Shown here: in pieces, positions 10,571 to 20,008 of the stretch
How positions within the stretch are numbered: the first letter of the stretch is position 1
Layout: every line of letters begins with the position of its first letter
Assembly: GCF_036173125.1 (NCBI RefSeq)
Contig: NZ_CP108054.1
Coordinates: 8,687,501 to 8,751,500, forward strand
DNA length: 64,000 nt
From: Streptomyces sp. NBC_00286
GTDB lineage: Bacteria; Actinomycetota; Actinomycetes; Streptomycetales; Streptomycetaceae
Reading direction: 5' to 3'
Notes under the pieces: generated by a model
Databases searched by the model: none
Told to the model about the DNA's origin: nothing
What the model saw: only the letters and a program-made list of their open reading frames with translations
Made by a program: the position numbers and the translations under genes

Positions 10571-11248
10571 GTGAGAAGCAGCGGCGACGGTACGGCTGGG
10601 GGCGCCCCCGGACGCAGTCCGGTGGAGAGCGGCCCGTACCCTCCCCCAAGCTCTCGGCTCGGCCCGGGCAGGGGGTATCCCCAGCAGGGCGGCGTGGCCG
10701 ATCATGCTCCGCAGCAGCGGCCGGCACCGGTGTCGGGCGATAGCGGGGTGACCTCCGAGGAGATCGGCTACCGCGGTCCCACGGCCTGCGCCGCCGCGGG
10801 CATCACCTACCGGCAACTGGACTACTGGGCCCGGACGGGCCTCGTCGAGCCGAGTGTGCGGCCCGCCTACGGGTCGGGGACGCAGCGGCTGTACAGCTTC
10901 CGGGACGTCGTCGTCCTGAAGATCGTCAAGCGTTTTCTCGACACGGGTGTGTCACTGCAGAACATCCGTACCGCCGTCCAGCACCTGCGGGAGCGCGGAT
11001 TCCGTGACCTCGAGCGCATGACGCTGATGAGCGACGGGGCGACGGTCTACGAGTGCTCCTCGCCCGACGAGGTCCATGCGCTGCTCCAGGGTGGGCAGGG
11101 CATCTTCGGGATCGCGGTCGGGGTGGTCTGGCGGGACGTGGAGAGCGCGCTTTCGCAGCTGCATGGGGAGCGGGTCGACACTGGCGAGACGCTCGTCGGG
11201 CACCATCCCGCCGACGAACTGGCCAGGCGCCGGAACCGCGCGGTCTGA
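10571..11248 (+). CDS. MerR-family regulator (Rv1830/ResR-like)
   Basis: 225 aa. The first 55 residues are a Gly/Pro-rich tail. The DNA-binding domain follows (about 60-135): YRGPTACAAAGITYRQLDYW, then ARTGLVEPSVRPAYGSGTQR and LYSFRDVVVLKIVKRFLDTG. The C-terminal part contains the small effector-like segment LLQGGQGIFGIAVGVVW. The GTG start has GGAGG 5 nt upstream. The Mycobacterium orthologue Rv1830 (ResR) influences growth and division control. Here the gene has its own promoter and a palindromic candidate operator, so autoregulation is plausible. Confidence 0.85.
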   Translation: MRSSGDGTAGGAPGRSPVESGPYPPPSSRLGPGRGYPQQGGVADHAPQQRPAPVSGDSGVTSEEIGYRGPTACAAAGITYRQLDYWARTGLVEPSVRPAYGSGTQRLYSFRDVVVLKIVKRFLDTGVSLQNIRTAVQHLRERGFRDLERMTLMSDGATVYECSSPDEVHALLQGGQGIFGIAVGVVWRDVESALSQLHGERVDTGETLVGHHPADELARRRNRAV

Positions 11249-11357
11249 GCGAGCGGTCAGGACGGCCATTCAGATCGAGTGCCCAGGGTCTACGCATCGA
11301 GGGCGAAGCCTCCTGCGTACGGGGCCATTGTCAGTGGCGTAGGGCAGCATCGGAGAT

Positions 11358-12740
11358 GTGAGAACCGCGCCCACGATCCTGCATCTCGACATGGATGCCT
11401 TCTTCGCCTCGGCGGAGCAGGCGGCCAAGCCGAGCCTGCGCGGGAAAGCGGTCATCGTGGGTGGGCTCGGGCCGCGCGGTGTGGTCGCGACCTGCTCGTA
11501 CGAGGCCCGGGTCTTCGGAGTCCATTCCGCGATGCCCATGGCGCAGGCGCGACGGCTGGCGCCGAACGCCGCGTATCTGGTGCCCCGTTTCGGGTTCTAC
11601 CGGGAGATCAGTGAGCAGGTGATGGGGTTGCTGCGGGAGCTGTCGCCGCTGGTGGAGCCGCTGAGTCTGGACGAGGCGTTCGTCGATCTGGAGGCAGGGG
11701 GAGCGGCCTGGGACGAGGCTTCGGCGCGGCTGGCGGGGGCGAAGCTGCGCGGGGACATCCGGGCCGTCACCGGGCTGACCGGGTCGGTGGGGCTCGCCGC
11801 GTCCAAGATGCTGGCGAAGATCGCCTCCGAGCAGGCCAAGCCGGACGGTCTGGTGGTGATCGAGCCGGGGACGGAGCGCGAACTGCTCGCTCCCATGTCG
11901 GTGCGCATACTGCCCGGGGTGGGACCGGCCACCGGGGACCATCTGCGGCGGGCCGGGATCACGACCGTCGGGGAGATCGCCGAGGCGGGTGAGGACGAGG
12001 TCGTACGGCTGCTCGGGAAGGCCCACGGGACCGCGCTGTACGCCATGGCGCTGGCGCACGACGAACGGGCCGTGGTGGCCGAGCGGGACACCAAGTCCGT
12101 GTCTGTCGAGGACACGTACGACGTGGACATCCATGACCGGGTGCGGGTGCGGATGGAGGTGCAGCGGCTCGCCGACCGGTGTGTGCGGCGGCTGCGCGGC
12201 GCGCATCTGTCGGGGCGGACCATCGTGCTCAAGGTGCGGCGGTACGACTTCTCGACGCTGACCCGTTCCGAGACGCTGAGGGGGCCCACGGACGACCCCT
12301 CGGTGGTGCGGGAGGCGGCCGCGCGGTTGCTGGAGTCCGTGGACACCACCGGAGGCGTACGGCTGCTGGGAGTCGGGGTCTCAGGGCTCGCCGATTACAC
12401 GCAGGAGGATCTCTTCGCGCAGGTTCAGGCACAGGAGGAGGCACGGGCACACGAGGGGGAGCCGGAGCATCCGGCGGAGGACGAGACGCAGGAATCGGCC
12501 GAGGAGCGGGAGGCGCCCGCCGTGCGGCGGTGGGCCGCGGGGCATGACGTACGGCATGCGGAGTTCGGGCACGGGTGGGTGCAGGGCAGTGGCATCGGGC
12601 GGGTCACGGTGCGGTTCGAGACGCCCGACTCCGAGCCCGGGCGCGTACGCACCTTCCGGGTCGATGATCCGGAGCTGGAGCCTGCGGAACCGCTACCGCT
12701 GGTGCGACGAAGACCCAAGGAGGCCTCGTCAGCGGACTGA
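11358..12740 (+). CDS. dinB: DNA polymerase IV (Y-family translesion polymerase)
   Basis: 460 aa. The catalytic metal-binding motifs are intact: HLDMDAFFASAEQ near the N-terminus and SLDEAFVDLE near residue 105. The primer-grip and helix-hairpin-helix region contains ILPGVGPATGDHLRRAGI. The little-finger domain follows (VEDTYDVDIHDRVRVRMEV), and the last about 110 residues are an extra Glu-rich linker plus a small GHGWVQGSGIGRVTVRFETP domain seen in actinobacterial DinB proteins. It would extend primers past damaged bases in the cytoplasm. No beta-clamp motif was identified by eye. GTG start; the gene converges with the next one. Confidence 0.93.
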   Translation: MRTAPTILHLDMDAFFASAEQAAKPSLRGKAVIVGGLGPRGVVATCSYEARVFGVHSAMPMAQARRLAPNAAYLVPRFGFYREISEQVMGLLRELSPLVEPLSLDEAFVDLEAGGAAWDEASARLAGAKLRGDIRAVTGLTGSVGLAASKMLAKIASEQAKPDGLVVIEPGTERELLAPMSVRILPGVGPATGDHLRRAGITTVGEIAEAGEDEVVRLLGKAHGTALYAMALAHDERAVVAERDTKSVSVEDTYDVDIHDRVRVRMEVQRLADRCVRRLRGAHLSGRTIVLKVRRYDFSTLTRSETLRGPTDDPSVVREAAARLLESVDTTGGVRLLGVGVSGLADYTQEDLFAQVQAQEEARAHEGEPEHPAEDETQESAEEREAPAVRRWAAGHDVRHAEFGHGWVQGSGIGRVTVRFETPDSEPGRVRTFRVDDPELEPAEPLPLVRRRPKEASSAD

Positions 12741-12787
12741 GCCCACGGCCTTCGAACCGGCCATCCGGCCTCCAGCGGGGCGGAGCT

Positions 12788-13159
12788 TCAGGACTCGTCC
12801 GAGCCTGCCAGGTGGCCGAAGTCGCGGTCCGGTGGGGGAGACGGGGGCGTCACGTCGAGGCCGTAGTGGTGGTAGAGCTGGAGTTCCTGCTCGGGGGAGA
12901 GGTGGCGGCCGACGCCGAAGTCGGGGGCGTCCTTGATCAGGGCGCGGTCGAAGGGAATCCGCAGGGCGCCCTCGACCAGTTCGCTGGGCTCCAGGGGCAC
13001 GAAGGCGTCCCTGCCGAACATGCCGGTGCGTATGGCCGCCCACTCGGGCGTACCGGTCGCGTCGTCGAGATAGACCTCGTCGACGGTGCCGATCTTGTGG
13101 CCGTCGCGGTCGAAGGCCTTGCGGCCGATCAGGTTGCGCGGATCGATGTCGGTCTGCAC
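12788..13159 (-). CDS. PRC-barrel domain protein
   Basis: A 123-aa protein with the PRC-barrel pattern NLIGRKAFDRDGHKIGTVDEVYLDD and a second strand-rich half (FGRDAFVPLEPSELVEGALRIPF, DAPDFGVGRHLSPEQE). The GTG at 13159 is chosen because GGAGGG lies about 4 nt upstream on this strand; the longer frame adds 28 residues without family resemblance. Such small proteins are common in Streptomyces and have no defined activity. It is transcribed convergently to dinB and away from gcvP. Confidence 0.83.
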   Translation of the reverse strand: MQTDIDPRNLIGRKAFDRDGHKIGTVDEVYLDDATGTPEWAAIRTGMFGRDAFVPLEPSELVEGALRIPFDRALIKDAPDFGVGRHLSPEQELQLYHHYGLDVTPPSPPPDRDFGHLAGSDES

Positions 13160-13284
13160 GGGCCCTCCAGCTGGTCGCAACTCATCCGTCAGGAGTACGC
13201 ATCCATACGCACTACGAAAGGGCACTTTGCGGCGGGCGGCCACTCGGGGGATGCCCGCTGGTACGCTGTCAACGGCCGCTGACC

Positions 13285-13500
13285 CCGTGCGGGAGAGTCC
13301 TCCAAGGCTTCATCGGAGGCGCCGAAGGAGCAAATCCTCCCCGGAATCTCTCAGGCCCACGTACCGCGCGGACGAGGCCACTCTGGAAAGCAGAGCGGGT
13401 GTTTGACGGCTTCCGCTCTCACCGACGGTGAAAGCCGGGACGCCGTACGCCGGCGGGCCGGTGAAGCTCTCAGGTTGAGATGACAGAGGGGGAGGCCGTC
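13285..13500 (+). promoter_or_regulatory. Tandem glycine riboswitch upstream of gcvP
   Basis: Two glycine (gcvT-type) aptamers lie back to back. Aptamer 1 (about 13287-13392) has CGGGAGAG, CGCCGAAGGAGCAA at 13319 and CTCTCAGGCC at 13348. Aptamer 2 (about 13393-13500) has CCGCTCTC, ACCGACGGTGAAAGCC at 13421 and CTCTCAGG followed by GATGACAGAGGGGG at 13467-13492. A further hairpin (GGGCACC and GGTGCCC, 13502-13523) lies before the gcvP ribosome binding site and may be the expression platform. Family knowledge: tandem glycine switches usually turn expression on when glycine is high, matching a glycine-cleavage gene. Confidence 0.93.
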
Positions 13501-13557
13501 CGGGCACCCGCTCCGTGGTGCCCTCGAAGGTCGTTTCAGACCAGGAGGCCTCCGTAC

Positions 13558-16443
13558 ATGACCGCCCATCGCGTTCCGCTTTCCGAGCTCGAACGGGGTA
13601 TCCCCTTCGAGCAGCGCCACATAGGGCCCGACACCGAGGCCCGGGCCAAGATGCTCGCGCAGGTGGGGTACGGCTCGCTCGAGGAGCTGACGGCCGCCGC
13701 GGTGCCGGATGTGATCAAGGACGCCGAGGCGCTCGGGCTGCCGGCCGCGCGTTCCGAGGCCGAGGTCCTCGCCGAGCTGCGCTCCCTCGCGGACCGTAAC
13801 GAAGTCCTCGACTCGATGATCGGGCTCGGCTACTACGGCACGTTCCCGCCGCCGGTGATCCTGCGCAACGTCATGGAGAACCCGGCCTGGTACACCGCGT
13901 ACACCCCGTACCAGCCGGAGATCTCGCAGGGCCGCCTTGAGGCGCTGCTGAACTTCCAGACCATGGTGTCCGACCTCACGGGCCTGCCGACGTCGGGTGC
14001 CTCGCTGCTCGACGAGGGCACCGCCGCCGCCGAGGCCATGGCGCTGTCACGGCGCGTGGGCAAGGTCAAGAACGGCGTCTTCCTCGTCGATGCCGACGCG
14101 CTGCCGCAGACCATCGCCGTCATCGAGACGCGCGCCGAGCCGATCGGCGTCGAAGTGGTCGTCGCGGATCTCAGCGAGGGCATTCCGGCCGAGGTCGCCG
14201 AGCGCGGTGTGACCGGCGCGCTCATCCAGTACCCGGGCGCCTCCGGTGCCGTACGGGACATCAAGCCCGTCATCGAGCAGGCGCACGAGCTGGGCGCGAT
14301 CGTGACCGTCGCCGCCGATCTGCTCGCGTTGACGCTGCTTACCTCGCCGGGCGAGCTCGGCGCGGACATCGCGGTCGGTACGACGCAGCGCTTCGGCGTA
14401 CCGATGGGCTTCGGCGGACCGCATGCCGGATACATGGCGGTGCGCGAGAAGTTCGCCCGCAACCTGCCGGGCCGTCTCGTCGGTGTCTCGCTGGACGCGG
14501 ACGGCGACACCGCGTATCGGCTGGCCCTGCAGACGCGGGAGCAGCACATCCGCCGTCAGAAGGCGACCAGCAACATCTGCACGGCTCAGGTGCTGCTCGC
14601 CGTGATGGCCGGGATGTACGCCGTCTACCACGGTCCCCAGGGCCTCAGGTCGATCGCGCAGCGCACCCACCGGTACGCCACGATCCTCGCCGCCGGTCTG
14701 AAGGCGGGCGGAGTCGAGGTCGTCCACGAGGCGTACTTCGATACGCTCACCGTCCGGGTGCCGGGCAGGGCCGCCGAGATCGTCGCGGCGGCGCGCGAGG
14801 GCGGGGTCAACCTGCGCCTCGTCGACGCCGACCAGCTGTCCATCGCCTGCGACGAGACCACCACGCGGACCCAACTGGGCGCCGTCTGGACCGCGTTCGG
14901 CGTCGAGGGCGACATCGAGGCACTGGACGCCTCCGCCGCGGACACGCTGCCCGCCGCGCTGCTGCGCACCGACGACTACCTCACGCACCCGGTGTTCCAC
15001 CAGCACCGCTCCGAGACCGCGATGCTGCGCTATCTGCGGCGCCTCGCCGACCGTGACTACGCACTCGACCGCGGCATGATTCCGCTCGGCTCCTGCACCA
15101 TGAAGCTGAACGGCACCACCGAGATGGAGCCGGTCACCTGGCCCGAGTTCGGGCAGCTGCACCCCTTCGCGCCCGCCGAGCAGGCGCAGGGCTACCTCAC
15201 GCTCATCCGTGAACTGGAGGAGCAGCTCGCCGAGGTCACCGGATACGACAAGGTGTCGCTCCAGCCCAACGCCGGTTCGCAGGGCGAGCTGGCCGGCCTG
15301 CTCGCCGTACGCGGATACCACCGCGCGAACGGCGACGAGCAGCGCACCGTCTGCCTCATCCCGTCCTCCGCGCACGGCACGAACGCGGCGAGCGCCGTCA
15401 TGGCCGGCATGAAGGTCGTCGTCGTGGCCACCGCCGACGATGGCGAAATCGACGTCGAGGACCTGCGCGCCAAGATCGAGCAGCACCGTGACGAGCTGGC
15501 GGTGCTGATGATCACGTACCCCTCGACGCACGGCGTCTTCGAGGAGCACGTCGCCGACATCTGCGCGCAGGTGCACGACGCGGGCGGTCAGGTGTACGTG
15601 GACGGCGCCAACCTGAACGCGCTGGTGGGCCTCGCCAAGCCGGGCCGTTTCGGCGGTGATGTCTCGCACCTCAACCTGCACAAGACGTTCTGCATCCCGC
15701 ACGGCGGTGGCGGTCCGGGCGTCGGTCCGGTCGGTGTACGCGCGCATCTCGCGCCGTATCTGCCGAACCACCCACTGCAGCCCGCCGCGGGCCCGGAGAC
15801 GGGCGTCGGTCCGGTCTCGGCGGCTCCCTGGGGTTCGGCCGGGATCCTGCCGATCTCCTGGGCGTACGTACGCCTCATGGGCGGCGAGGGACTCAAGCGG
15901 GCCACGCAGGTCGCCGTGCTGAGCGCGAACTACGTGGCGAAGCGGCTGGAACCGCACTACCCCGTGCTCTACACCGGTCCCGGCGGGCTGGTGGCGCACG
16001 AGTGCATCATCGATCTGCGGCCGCTGACCAACGCGACCGGTGTGAGCGTCGACGACATCGCCAAGCGACTGATCGACTACGGGTTCCACGCGCCGACCAT
16101 GTCGTTCCCGGTGGCGGGAACGCTGATGATCGAGCCGACCGAGAGCGAGGATCTGGCCGAACTCGACCGGTTCTGCGAGGCGATGATCGCCATTCGTGCG
16201 GAGATCGAGCGGGTCGGCTCGGGGGAGTGGCCGGCGGACGACAACCCGCTGCGGAACGCCCCGCACACGGCGGCCGTGCTCGGCGGTGCGTGGGAGCACG
16301 CGTACAGCCGTGAGGAGGCCGTCTTCCCGGCAGGGGTGTCGGCCGCGGACAAGTACTGGCCGCCGGTGCGGCGGATCGACCAGGCGTACGGCGACCGGAA
16401 CCTGGTCTGCTCCTGCCCGCCGCTGGACGCTTACGACGAGTAG
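13558..16443 (+). CDS. gcvP: Glycine dehydrogenase (decarboxylating), P-protein of the glycine cleavage system
   Basis: 961 aa, the normal length of a single-chain P-protein with two homologous halves. It decarboxylates glycine with PLP and passes the aminomethyl group to the lipoyl arm of H-protein. The N-terminal half starts FEQRHIGPD; the C-terminal half carries the PLP lysine in [16 protein letters not shown] (about residue 709), the glycine-rich loop, and [14 protein letters not shown] 13558 has AGGAGG 9 nt upstream; the longer frame starts inside the riboswitch. The gene is alone: gcvT and gcvH are not in the window, whereas Mycobacterium keeps gcvH in this block. Expression should respond to glycine through the upstream riboswitch. 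Confidence 0.96.
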   Translation: MTAHRVPLSELERGIPFEQRHIGPDTEARAKMLAQVGYGSLEELTAAAVPDVIKDAEALGLPAARSEAEVLAELRSLADRNEVLDSMIGLGYYGTFPPPVILRNVMENPAWYTAYTPYQPEISQGRLEALLNFQTMVSDLTGLPTSGASLLDEGTAAAEAMALSRRVGKVKNGVFLVDADALPQTIAVIETRAEPIGVEVVVADLSEGIPAEVAERGVTGALIQYPGASGAVRDIKPVIEQAHELGAIVTVAADLLALTLLTSPGELGADIAVGTTQRFGVPMGFGGPHAGYMAVREKFARNLPGRLVGVSLDADGDTAYRLALQTREQHIRRQKATSNICTAQVLLAVMAGMYAVYHGPQGLRSIAQRTHRYATILAAGLKAGGVEVVHEAYFDTLTVRVPGRAAEIVAAAREGGVNLRLVDADQLSIACDETTTRTQLGAVWTAFGVEGDIEALDASAADTLPAALLRTDDYLTHPVFHQHRSETAMLRYLRRLADRDYALDRGMIPLGSCTMKLNGTTEMEPVTWPEFGQLHPFAPAEQAQGYLTLIRELEEQLAEVTGYDKVSLQPNAGSQGELAGLLAVRGYHRANGDEQRTVCLIPSSAHGTNAASAVMAGMKVVVVATADDGEIDVEDLRAKIEQHRDELAVLMITYPSTHGVFEEHVADICAQVHDAGGQVYVDGANLNALVGLAKPGRFGGDVSHLNLHKTFCIPHGGGGPGVGPVGVRAHLAPYLPNHPLQPAAGPETGVGPVSAAPWGSAGILPISWAYVRLMGGEGLKRATQVAVLSANYVAKRLEPHYPVLYTGPGGLVAHECIIDLRPLTNATGVSVDDIAKRLIDYGFHAPTMSFPVAGTLMIEPTESEDLAELDRFCEAMIAIRAEIERVGSGEWPADDNPLRNAPHTAAVLGGAWEHAYSREEAVFPAGVSAADKYWPPVRRIDQAYGDRNLVCSCPPLDAYDE

Positions 16444-16487
16444 GCGAGCAGACGAGTTAGACGTGTGATCGGGTGCGGACACGCGTC

Positions 16488-16520
16488 GGGGCCGGTTCCG
16501 GGATCTCCCGGGCCGGCCCC
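16488..16520 (+). terminator. gcvP terminator
   Basis: GGGGCCGG and CCGGCCCC pair around an inner CCGGGA/TCCCGG stem, giving an almost continuous hairpin 45 nt after the gcvP stop. There is no strong T-tract. Confidence 0.6.
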
Positions 16521-16605
16521 TCGTATGTCTGAGCTCTTGTCCGAGCTTTCTGAGCGATAGGGCTGAGCAGCGTGCCTGGCGTTGCCCGCGGTGCGCCCGC
16601 GCGGC

Positions 16606-16887
16606 TCAGGCGGCGGTCATCACCTGTGCGCCGGCCAGCGGTCGGTGCGGGGCGATGATCCGGCCGTCCGGCAGGAGCTCACCGGTGTCCTCGAAGAGGA
16701 GAACGCCGTTGCACAGCAGGCTCCATCCCTGTTCCGGGTGGTGCGCCACGAGGAGCGCTGCTTCCCGGTCGGCGGAGTCGGCTGTCGGACACGGTGGCTG
16801 GTGCTGGCACATTGGTGGGATCTTTCGCTGTGGTGTGAGGTCGGTGATCGGCTTGTTGTCTGTGCTGCGGCTCGATGTGGTGCTCAT
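16606..16887 (-). CDS. Small DUF5999-family protein
   Basis: 94 aa as called. The conserved part is MCQHQPPCPTADSADREAA, HHPEQGWSLLCNGVLLFED and TGELLPDGRIIAPHRPL, which is the whole of the Streptomyces DUF5999 family. The start is ambiguous: ATG 16887 has a GGGGGGCGG stretch just upstream and adds 26 residues, while ATG 16812 gives the usual 68-aa form but lacks a good ribosome binding site. The conserved cysteines and histidines near the N-terminus could bind metal, which is inference. Function unknown. It stands alone between the gcvP terminator and the next minus-strand gene. Confidence 0.75.
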   Translation of the reverse strand: MSTTSSRSTDNKPITDLTPQRKIPPMCQHQPPCPTADSADREAALLVAHHPEQGWSLLCNGVLLFEDTGELLPDGRIIAPHRPLAGAQVMTAA

Positions 16888-17113
16888 GGCCGCCCCCCGT
16901 TTGTCAGTCGGTACGGAACCCAGTGTTGCCCTACGGGCGTCAATCCGCAGGGATTTTGCGTCAGCGCTCCTCACAGGTTGAGGACGCTCCACTCGTGCGG
17001 ATGGTTCATTCGAACTGGGCTGCCTTTTCGGGTGGTTCTCAATGGTCGGATAGGTCTAGTCAGAATGGGCCGGGTCTGCTCTGCGTCGCCAGTACATCAC
17101 TGCGCGCAGCAGT

Positions 17114-17144
17114 GTGCCCCGCGACCGGAGTGGCCGCGGGGCAC
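17114..17144 (-). terminator. Terminator after the gene at 17160-17759
   Basis: GTGCCCCGCG and CGCGGGGCAC form a perfect 10-bp stem with an 11-nt loop, 16 nt past the stop of the minus-strand gene. Confidence 0.6.
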
Positions 17145-17159
17145 GGAAGCCGGGTGCGC

Positions 17160-17759
17160 TCAGGCGGGTGAGCCGAGCAGCGGGGGAGTGGCGGCGGGGG
17201 TGAGCCGGTTGGTGAGGACGGGCAGCAGTTCGGCCACGCGGTGCGGGCGATGCGCGGCGATGCCGGGCGGCGCGGGCGCCAGGGGCACCAGGAGATCGGT
17301 GGCGGCGGGGTGGCCTTCGGCGCCGTCGGCGGTGCAGTCGCCGTGCAGCCAGAGCGTGAGCATATAGAGCTCGGGTACGGAGAGCAGGCGGGCCTGGTAC
17401 GACTGCGACTGCGTCATGGACTCGGCCTGGCGCAGCGCGTACTCGGTGGCCGTGACGTACGGACCCTCGAAGAAGTGGGAGAAGGCCCAGCCGTCAGGGG
17501 TCAGCCGGGTCTCGGCGGCCGCCACCGCGGACCCGCCAGAGCGGATGAGGAAGCGCCACCCGGCGAGACGGGTGGCCGAGGCGCCGGCCGGGGTGATCCG
17601 GTCGAGCACGTGGACGGGCAGTGGGAGGTCGGTTGTCGCGGGACCCTGGGCGTTGCGCAGGGACGGTGTGGGTGCCTCGCGGACAGCGGTGGGGGAACCG
17701 AGGGCCGTGAGGACGGTACGTACGGCGGGCGCGGGAGCCGGAGGGACATGCAGCGGCAT
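17160..17759 (-). CDS. Conserved Streptomyces hypothetical protein
   Basis: 199 aa, ATG at 17759. I do not recognise a family with confidence. The sequence starts with a Pro-rich stretch (MPLHVPPAPAPAVRTVL), has a central strand-rich domain with GWRFLIRSGGSAVAAAETRL, SHFFEGPYVTATEYALRQAE, and YQARLLSVPELYMLTLWLHG, and ends with LVPLAPAPPGIAAHRPHRVAELLPVL. There are no membrane helices or signal peptide. The length, codon bias and downstream terminator support a real gene. Confidence 0.7.
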   Translation of the reverse strand: MPLHVPPAPAPAVRTVLTALGSPTAVREAPTPSLRNAQGPATTDLPLPVHVLDRITPAGASATRLAGWRFLIRSGGSAVAAAETRLTPDGWAFSHFFEGPYVTATEYALRQAESMTQSQSYQARLLSVPELYMLTLWLHGDCTADGAEGHPAATDLLVPLAPAPPGIAAHRPHRVAELLPVLTNRLTPAATPPLLGSPA

Positions 17760-18423
17760 GGTGGGTCGCCTCTCATTCGACAGGCACAGATGGCGCGAGG
17801 ACGGGGGCGGACGACGCTGTCAGCACTCGTGGGCAGAGGGGCGGGGGTTCCCGGCCTGTGGGATCACCGCGGCGCCTGTCGCGCGGCGTCTGGCGCGTAC
17901 GCTCGCAACGAGGTTCTGCTATCACTTTGCGATCGCACACATCAGACGCTGCGCGGTTCACCACTAGGTGAATGGCGTCACTGTGACGACAGGTCCGGCG
18001 ACCACGAGCGCCGACTCTCTGCCTCGTTCGAGAAGTTTATACGACGCACGTTCTGGCAGTGTTTCGTCTAGCCGTTGCGCAGATTAAGGGCCAGGCATAA
18101 TTCGGTCGTCGATAAGTGCCTTTCATCCCGATTCTCCATGGATGCCTGGCGACGACCTCGGGATACCTCACCGAAACGGTCGGCCAAATGTCGTCGGCGT
18201 TTTTCACGAGAACGCAACGCGTCGAAGAAGAGGTCATCGCCCGGCTGAAAACCGTGTTCTGCCTCATGCCGCGTGAATGTGCCCGGAGATCCTGCGTTCA
18301 GGGTAGCGGCCGACAGGCCTGTCCAGGACGTTATCGATCGCATTGCCTGGGCATCATCCCCCGTGACCCGGGACACCTCAGCGGCCGGTTCGTCGGGCTG
18401 CCCAGTCGAGGAGGGACGCTTCG
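17760..18423. other. 660-bp intergenic region with a lower-GC core
   Basis: No convincing gene was found. Short frames on both strands overlap each other and lack ribosome binding sites or family features. The part around 17900-18300 is visibly less GC-rich than its surroundings, with GAAGTTTATACGACG and AGATTAAGGGCC, so it may carry the divergent promoters of both neighbours or the remains of a decayed insertion. Confidence 0.4.
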
Positions 18424-19944
18424 ATGGGGGAGAAGGTCGAGGCAGCGTCGTTCGGACTGTCCGATCGGCAGCGCTACCGCGGCAAGCTCCGGCAGTGCCT
18501 GACGGGGCTCGAGCGGCTGTTGGCTCAGGAGCGGTTCGACCGCCCGAAGAACCTCATGGGCCTGGAGATCGAGCTCAATCTCGCGGGGTCGGACGGTATG
18601 CCGCGCATGATGAACGCTCAAGTACTTGAACGTATAGCCAGCCGTGATTTCCAAACAGAACTCGCCATGTTCAATCTGGAAGTCAACATTGCCCCACATA
18701 GATTGGGAGGCCGGGTATTCGACCGCCTCGCGGAGGAGTTGCGCACCTCACTCGCATATGCCCATCGCAAAGCGAACGAGGTCGACGCGGGCGTCGTGAT
18801 GATCGGCATTCTGCCCACGCTGGCCCGCGACGATCTGGTCTCCGCGAATCTCTCCGACGTGGACCGCTACACCCTGCTCAACGATCAGATCGTGGCCGCC
18901 CGCGGCGAGGACTTCACACTCGACATCGACGGCGTCGAGCGGCTCAGCTGTACGTCCGCGTCCATAGCCCCCGAAGCCGCCTGCACCTCCGTGCAGTTGC
19001 ACCTCCAGGTCACGCCCGGCCGCTTCGCCGATGTGTGGAACGCGGCGCAGTCGATCGCCGCCGTGCAGGTCGCGGTCGGCGCCAACTCCCCGTTCCTGTT
19101 CGGCCGGGAGCTGTGGCGCGAGTCCCGGCCGCCGCTGTTCCTGCAGTCCACCGACACCCGTCCGCCCGAGTTGCAGGCCCAGGGCGTCCGTCCGCGCACC
19201 TGGTTCGGGGAGCGGTGGATCTCGTCGGCGTACGACCTCTTCGAGGAGAATCTGCGCTACTTCCCGGCGCTGCTGCCGATCTGCGACGACGAGGATCCGC
19301 AGCAGGTCCTGGACGACGGCGGCATACCCCGGCTCGGTGAACTCGTGCTGCACAACGGCACCATCTACCGCTGGAACCGCCCGGTGTACGGCATCGACGA
19401 CGGCGTCCCGCATCTGCGCGTCGAGAATCGCGTCCTGCCCGCCGGTCCCACCGTCACCGACGTCATCGCCAACACGGCCTTCTACTACGGGCTCATACGC
19501 GCCCTCGCCGAGGAAGCCCGGCCCGTGTGGACACGGCTGCCCTTCGAGGCCGCCGCCGCCAACTTCGACCACGCGTGCCGGTACGGCATCGACGCACACC
19601 TGCAGTGGCCGCGGCGCGGCCGTTACGGCGGGACGACGCGGGTGCCCGCGGTGCAGCTGGTGCTGGACGAGTTGCTGCCGCTCGCGGAGGCGGGCCTGGA
19701 CGCGTGGGGTGTCGAGCCGGCCGACCGGGACCTCTGCCTCGGGGTGATCGAGGAAAGATGCAGACGCCGGGTGAACGGGGCGTCCTGGCAGGCCAGTACG
19801 TTCCACCGGGCGCTGGAGACCGGCATGAGCCGGGAGGCGGCGCTGGCCGCCATGACGAAACGTTATTGCGAGCTGATGCACCTCGGTGAGCCGGTGCACA
19901 CCTGGCCGGTGGGGCTGCCGGAGCCGGCGGTCCCGCTGGGGTGA
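18424..19944 (+). CDS. Glutamate-cysteine ligase family 2 (GCS2-like) carboxylate-amine ligase
   Basis: 506 aa. The GCS2-type fold is suggested by the ATP-grasp-like start LMGLEIELNLAGSDG (Glu-x-Glu metal ligands), the block FNLEVNIAPH, the HLQV strand in CTSVQLHLQVTPG, and the later HNGTIYRWNRPVYGI and RVENRVLPAGPTVTDV, typical of proteins that join a carboxylate to an amine through an acyl phosphate. ATG 18424 follows GAGGAGGGA. Streptomyces uses mycothiol rather than glutathione, so the substrate is probably not glutamate plus cysteine for glutathione; it is unknown. The gene appears monocistronic and ends against the minus-strand VWA gene. Confidence 0.75.
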   Translation: MGEKVEAASFGLSDRQRYRGKLRQCLTGLERLLAQERFDRPKNLMGLEIELNLAGSDGMPRMMNAQVLERIASRDFQTELAMFNLEVNIAPHRLGGRVFDRLAEELRTSLAYAHRKANEVDAGVVMIGILPTLARDDLVSANLSDVDRYTLLNDQIVAARGEDFTLDIDGVERLSCTSASIAPEAACTSVQLHLQVTPGRFADVWNAAQSIAAVQVAVGANSPFLFGRELWRESRPPLFLQSTDTRPPELQAQGVRPRTWFGERWISSAYDLFEENLRYFPALLPICDDEDPQQVLDDGGIPRLGELVLHNGTIYRWNRPVYGIDDGVPHLRVENRVLPAGPTVTDVIANTAFYYGLIRALAEEARPVWTRLPFEAAAANFDHACRYGIDAHLQWPRRGRYGGTTRVPAVQLVLDELLPLAEAGLDAWGVEPADRDLCLGVIEERCRRRVNGASWQASTFHRALETGMSREAALAAMTKRYCELMHLGEPVHTWPVGLPEPAVPLG

Positions 19945-19955
19945 GCTGGCGATCC

Positions 19956-19989
19956 GGCTTGGCGAGCCCGCGGAGTCGCTTGCCAAGCC
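19956..19989. terminator. Bidirectional hairpin between convergent genes
   Basis: GGCTTGGC and GCCAAGCC are perfect complements with an 18-nt partly paired loop. It lies 12 nt past the plus-strand ligase stop and 20 nt past the minus-strand VWA gene stop. Confidence 0.5.
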
Positions 19990-20008
19990 TGCGATCCCGC
20001 TGAGGCGG

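Noticed and set aside
14047..16482. 811-codon antisense frame opposite gcvP
   Set aside because: Codon-position shadow of gcvP; no recognisable domain.
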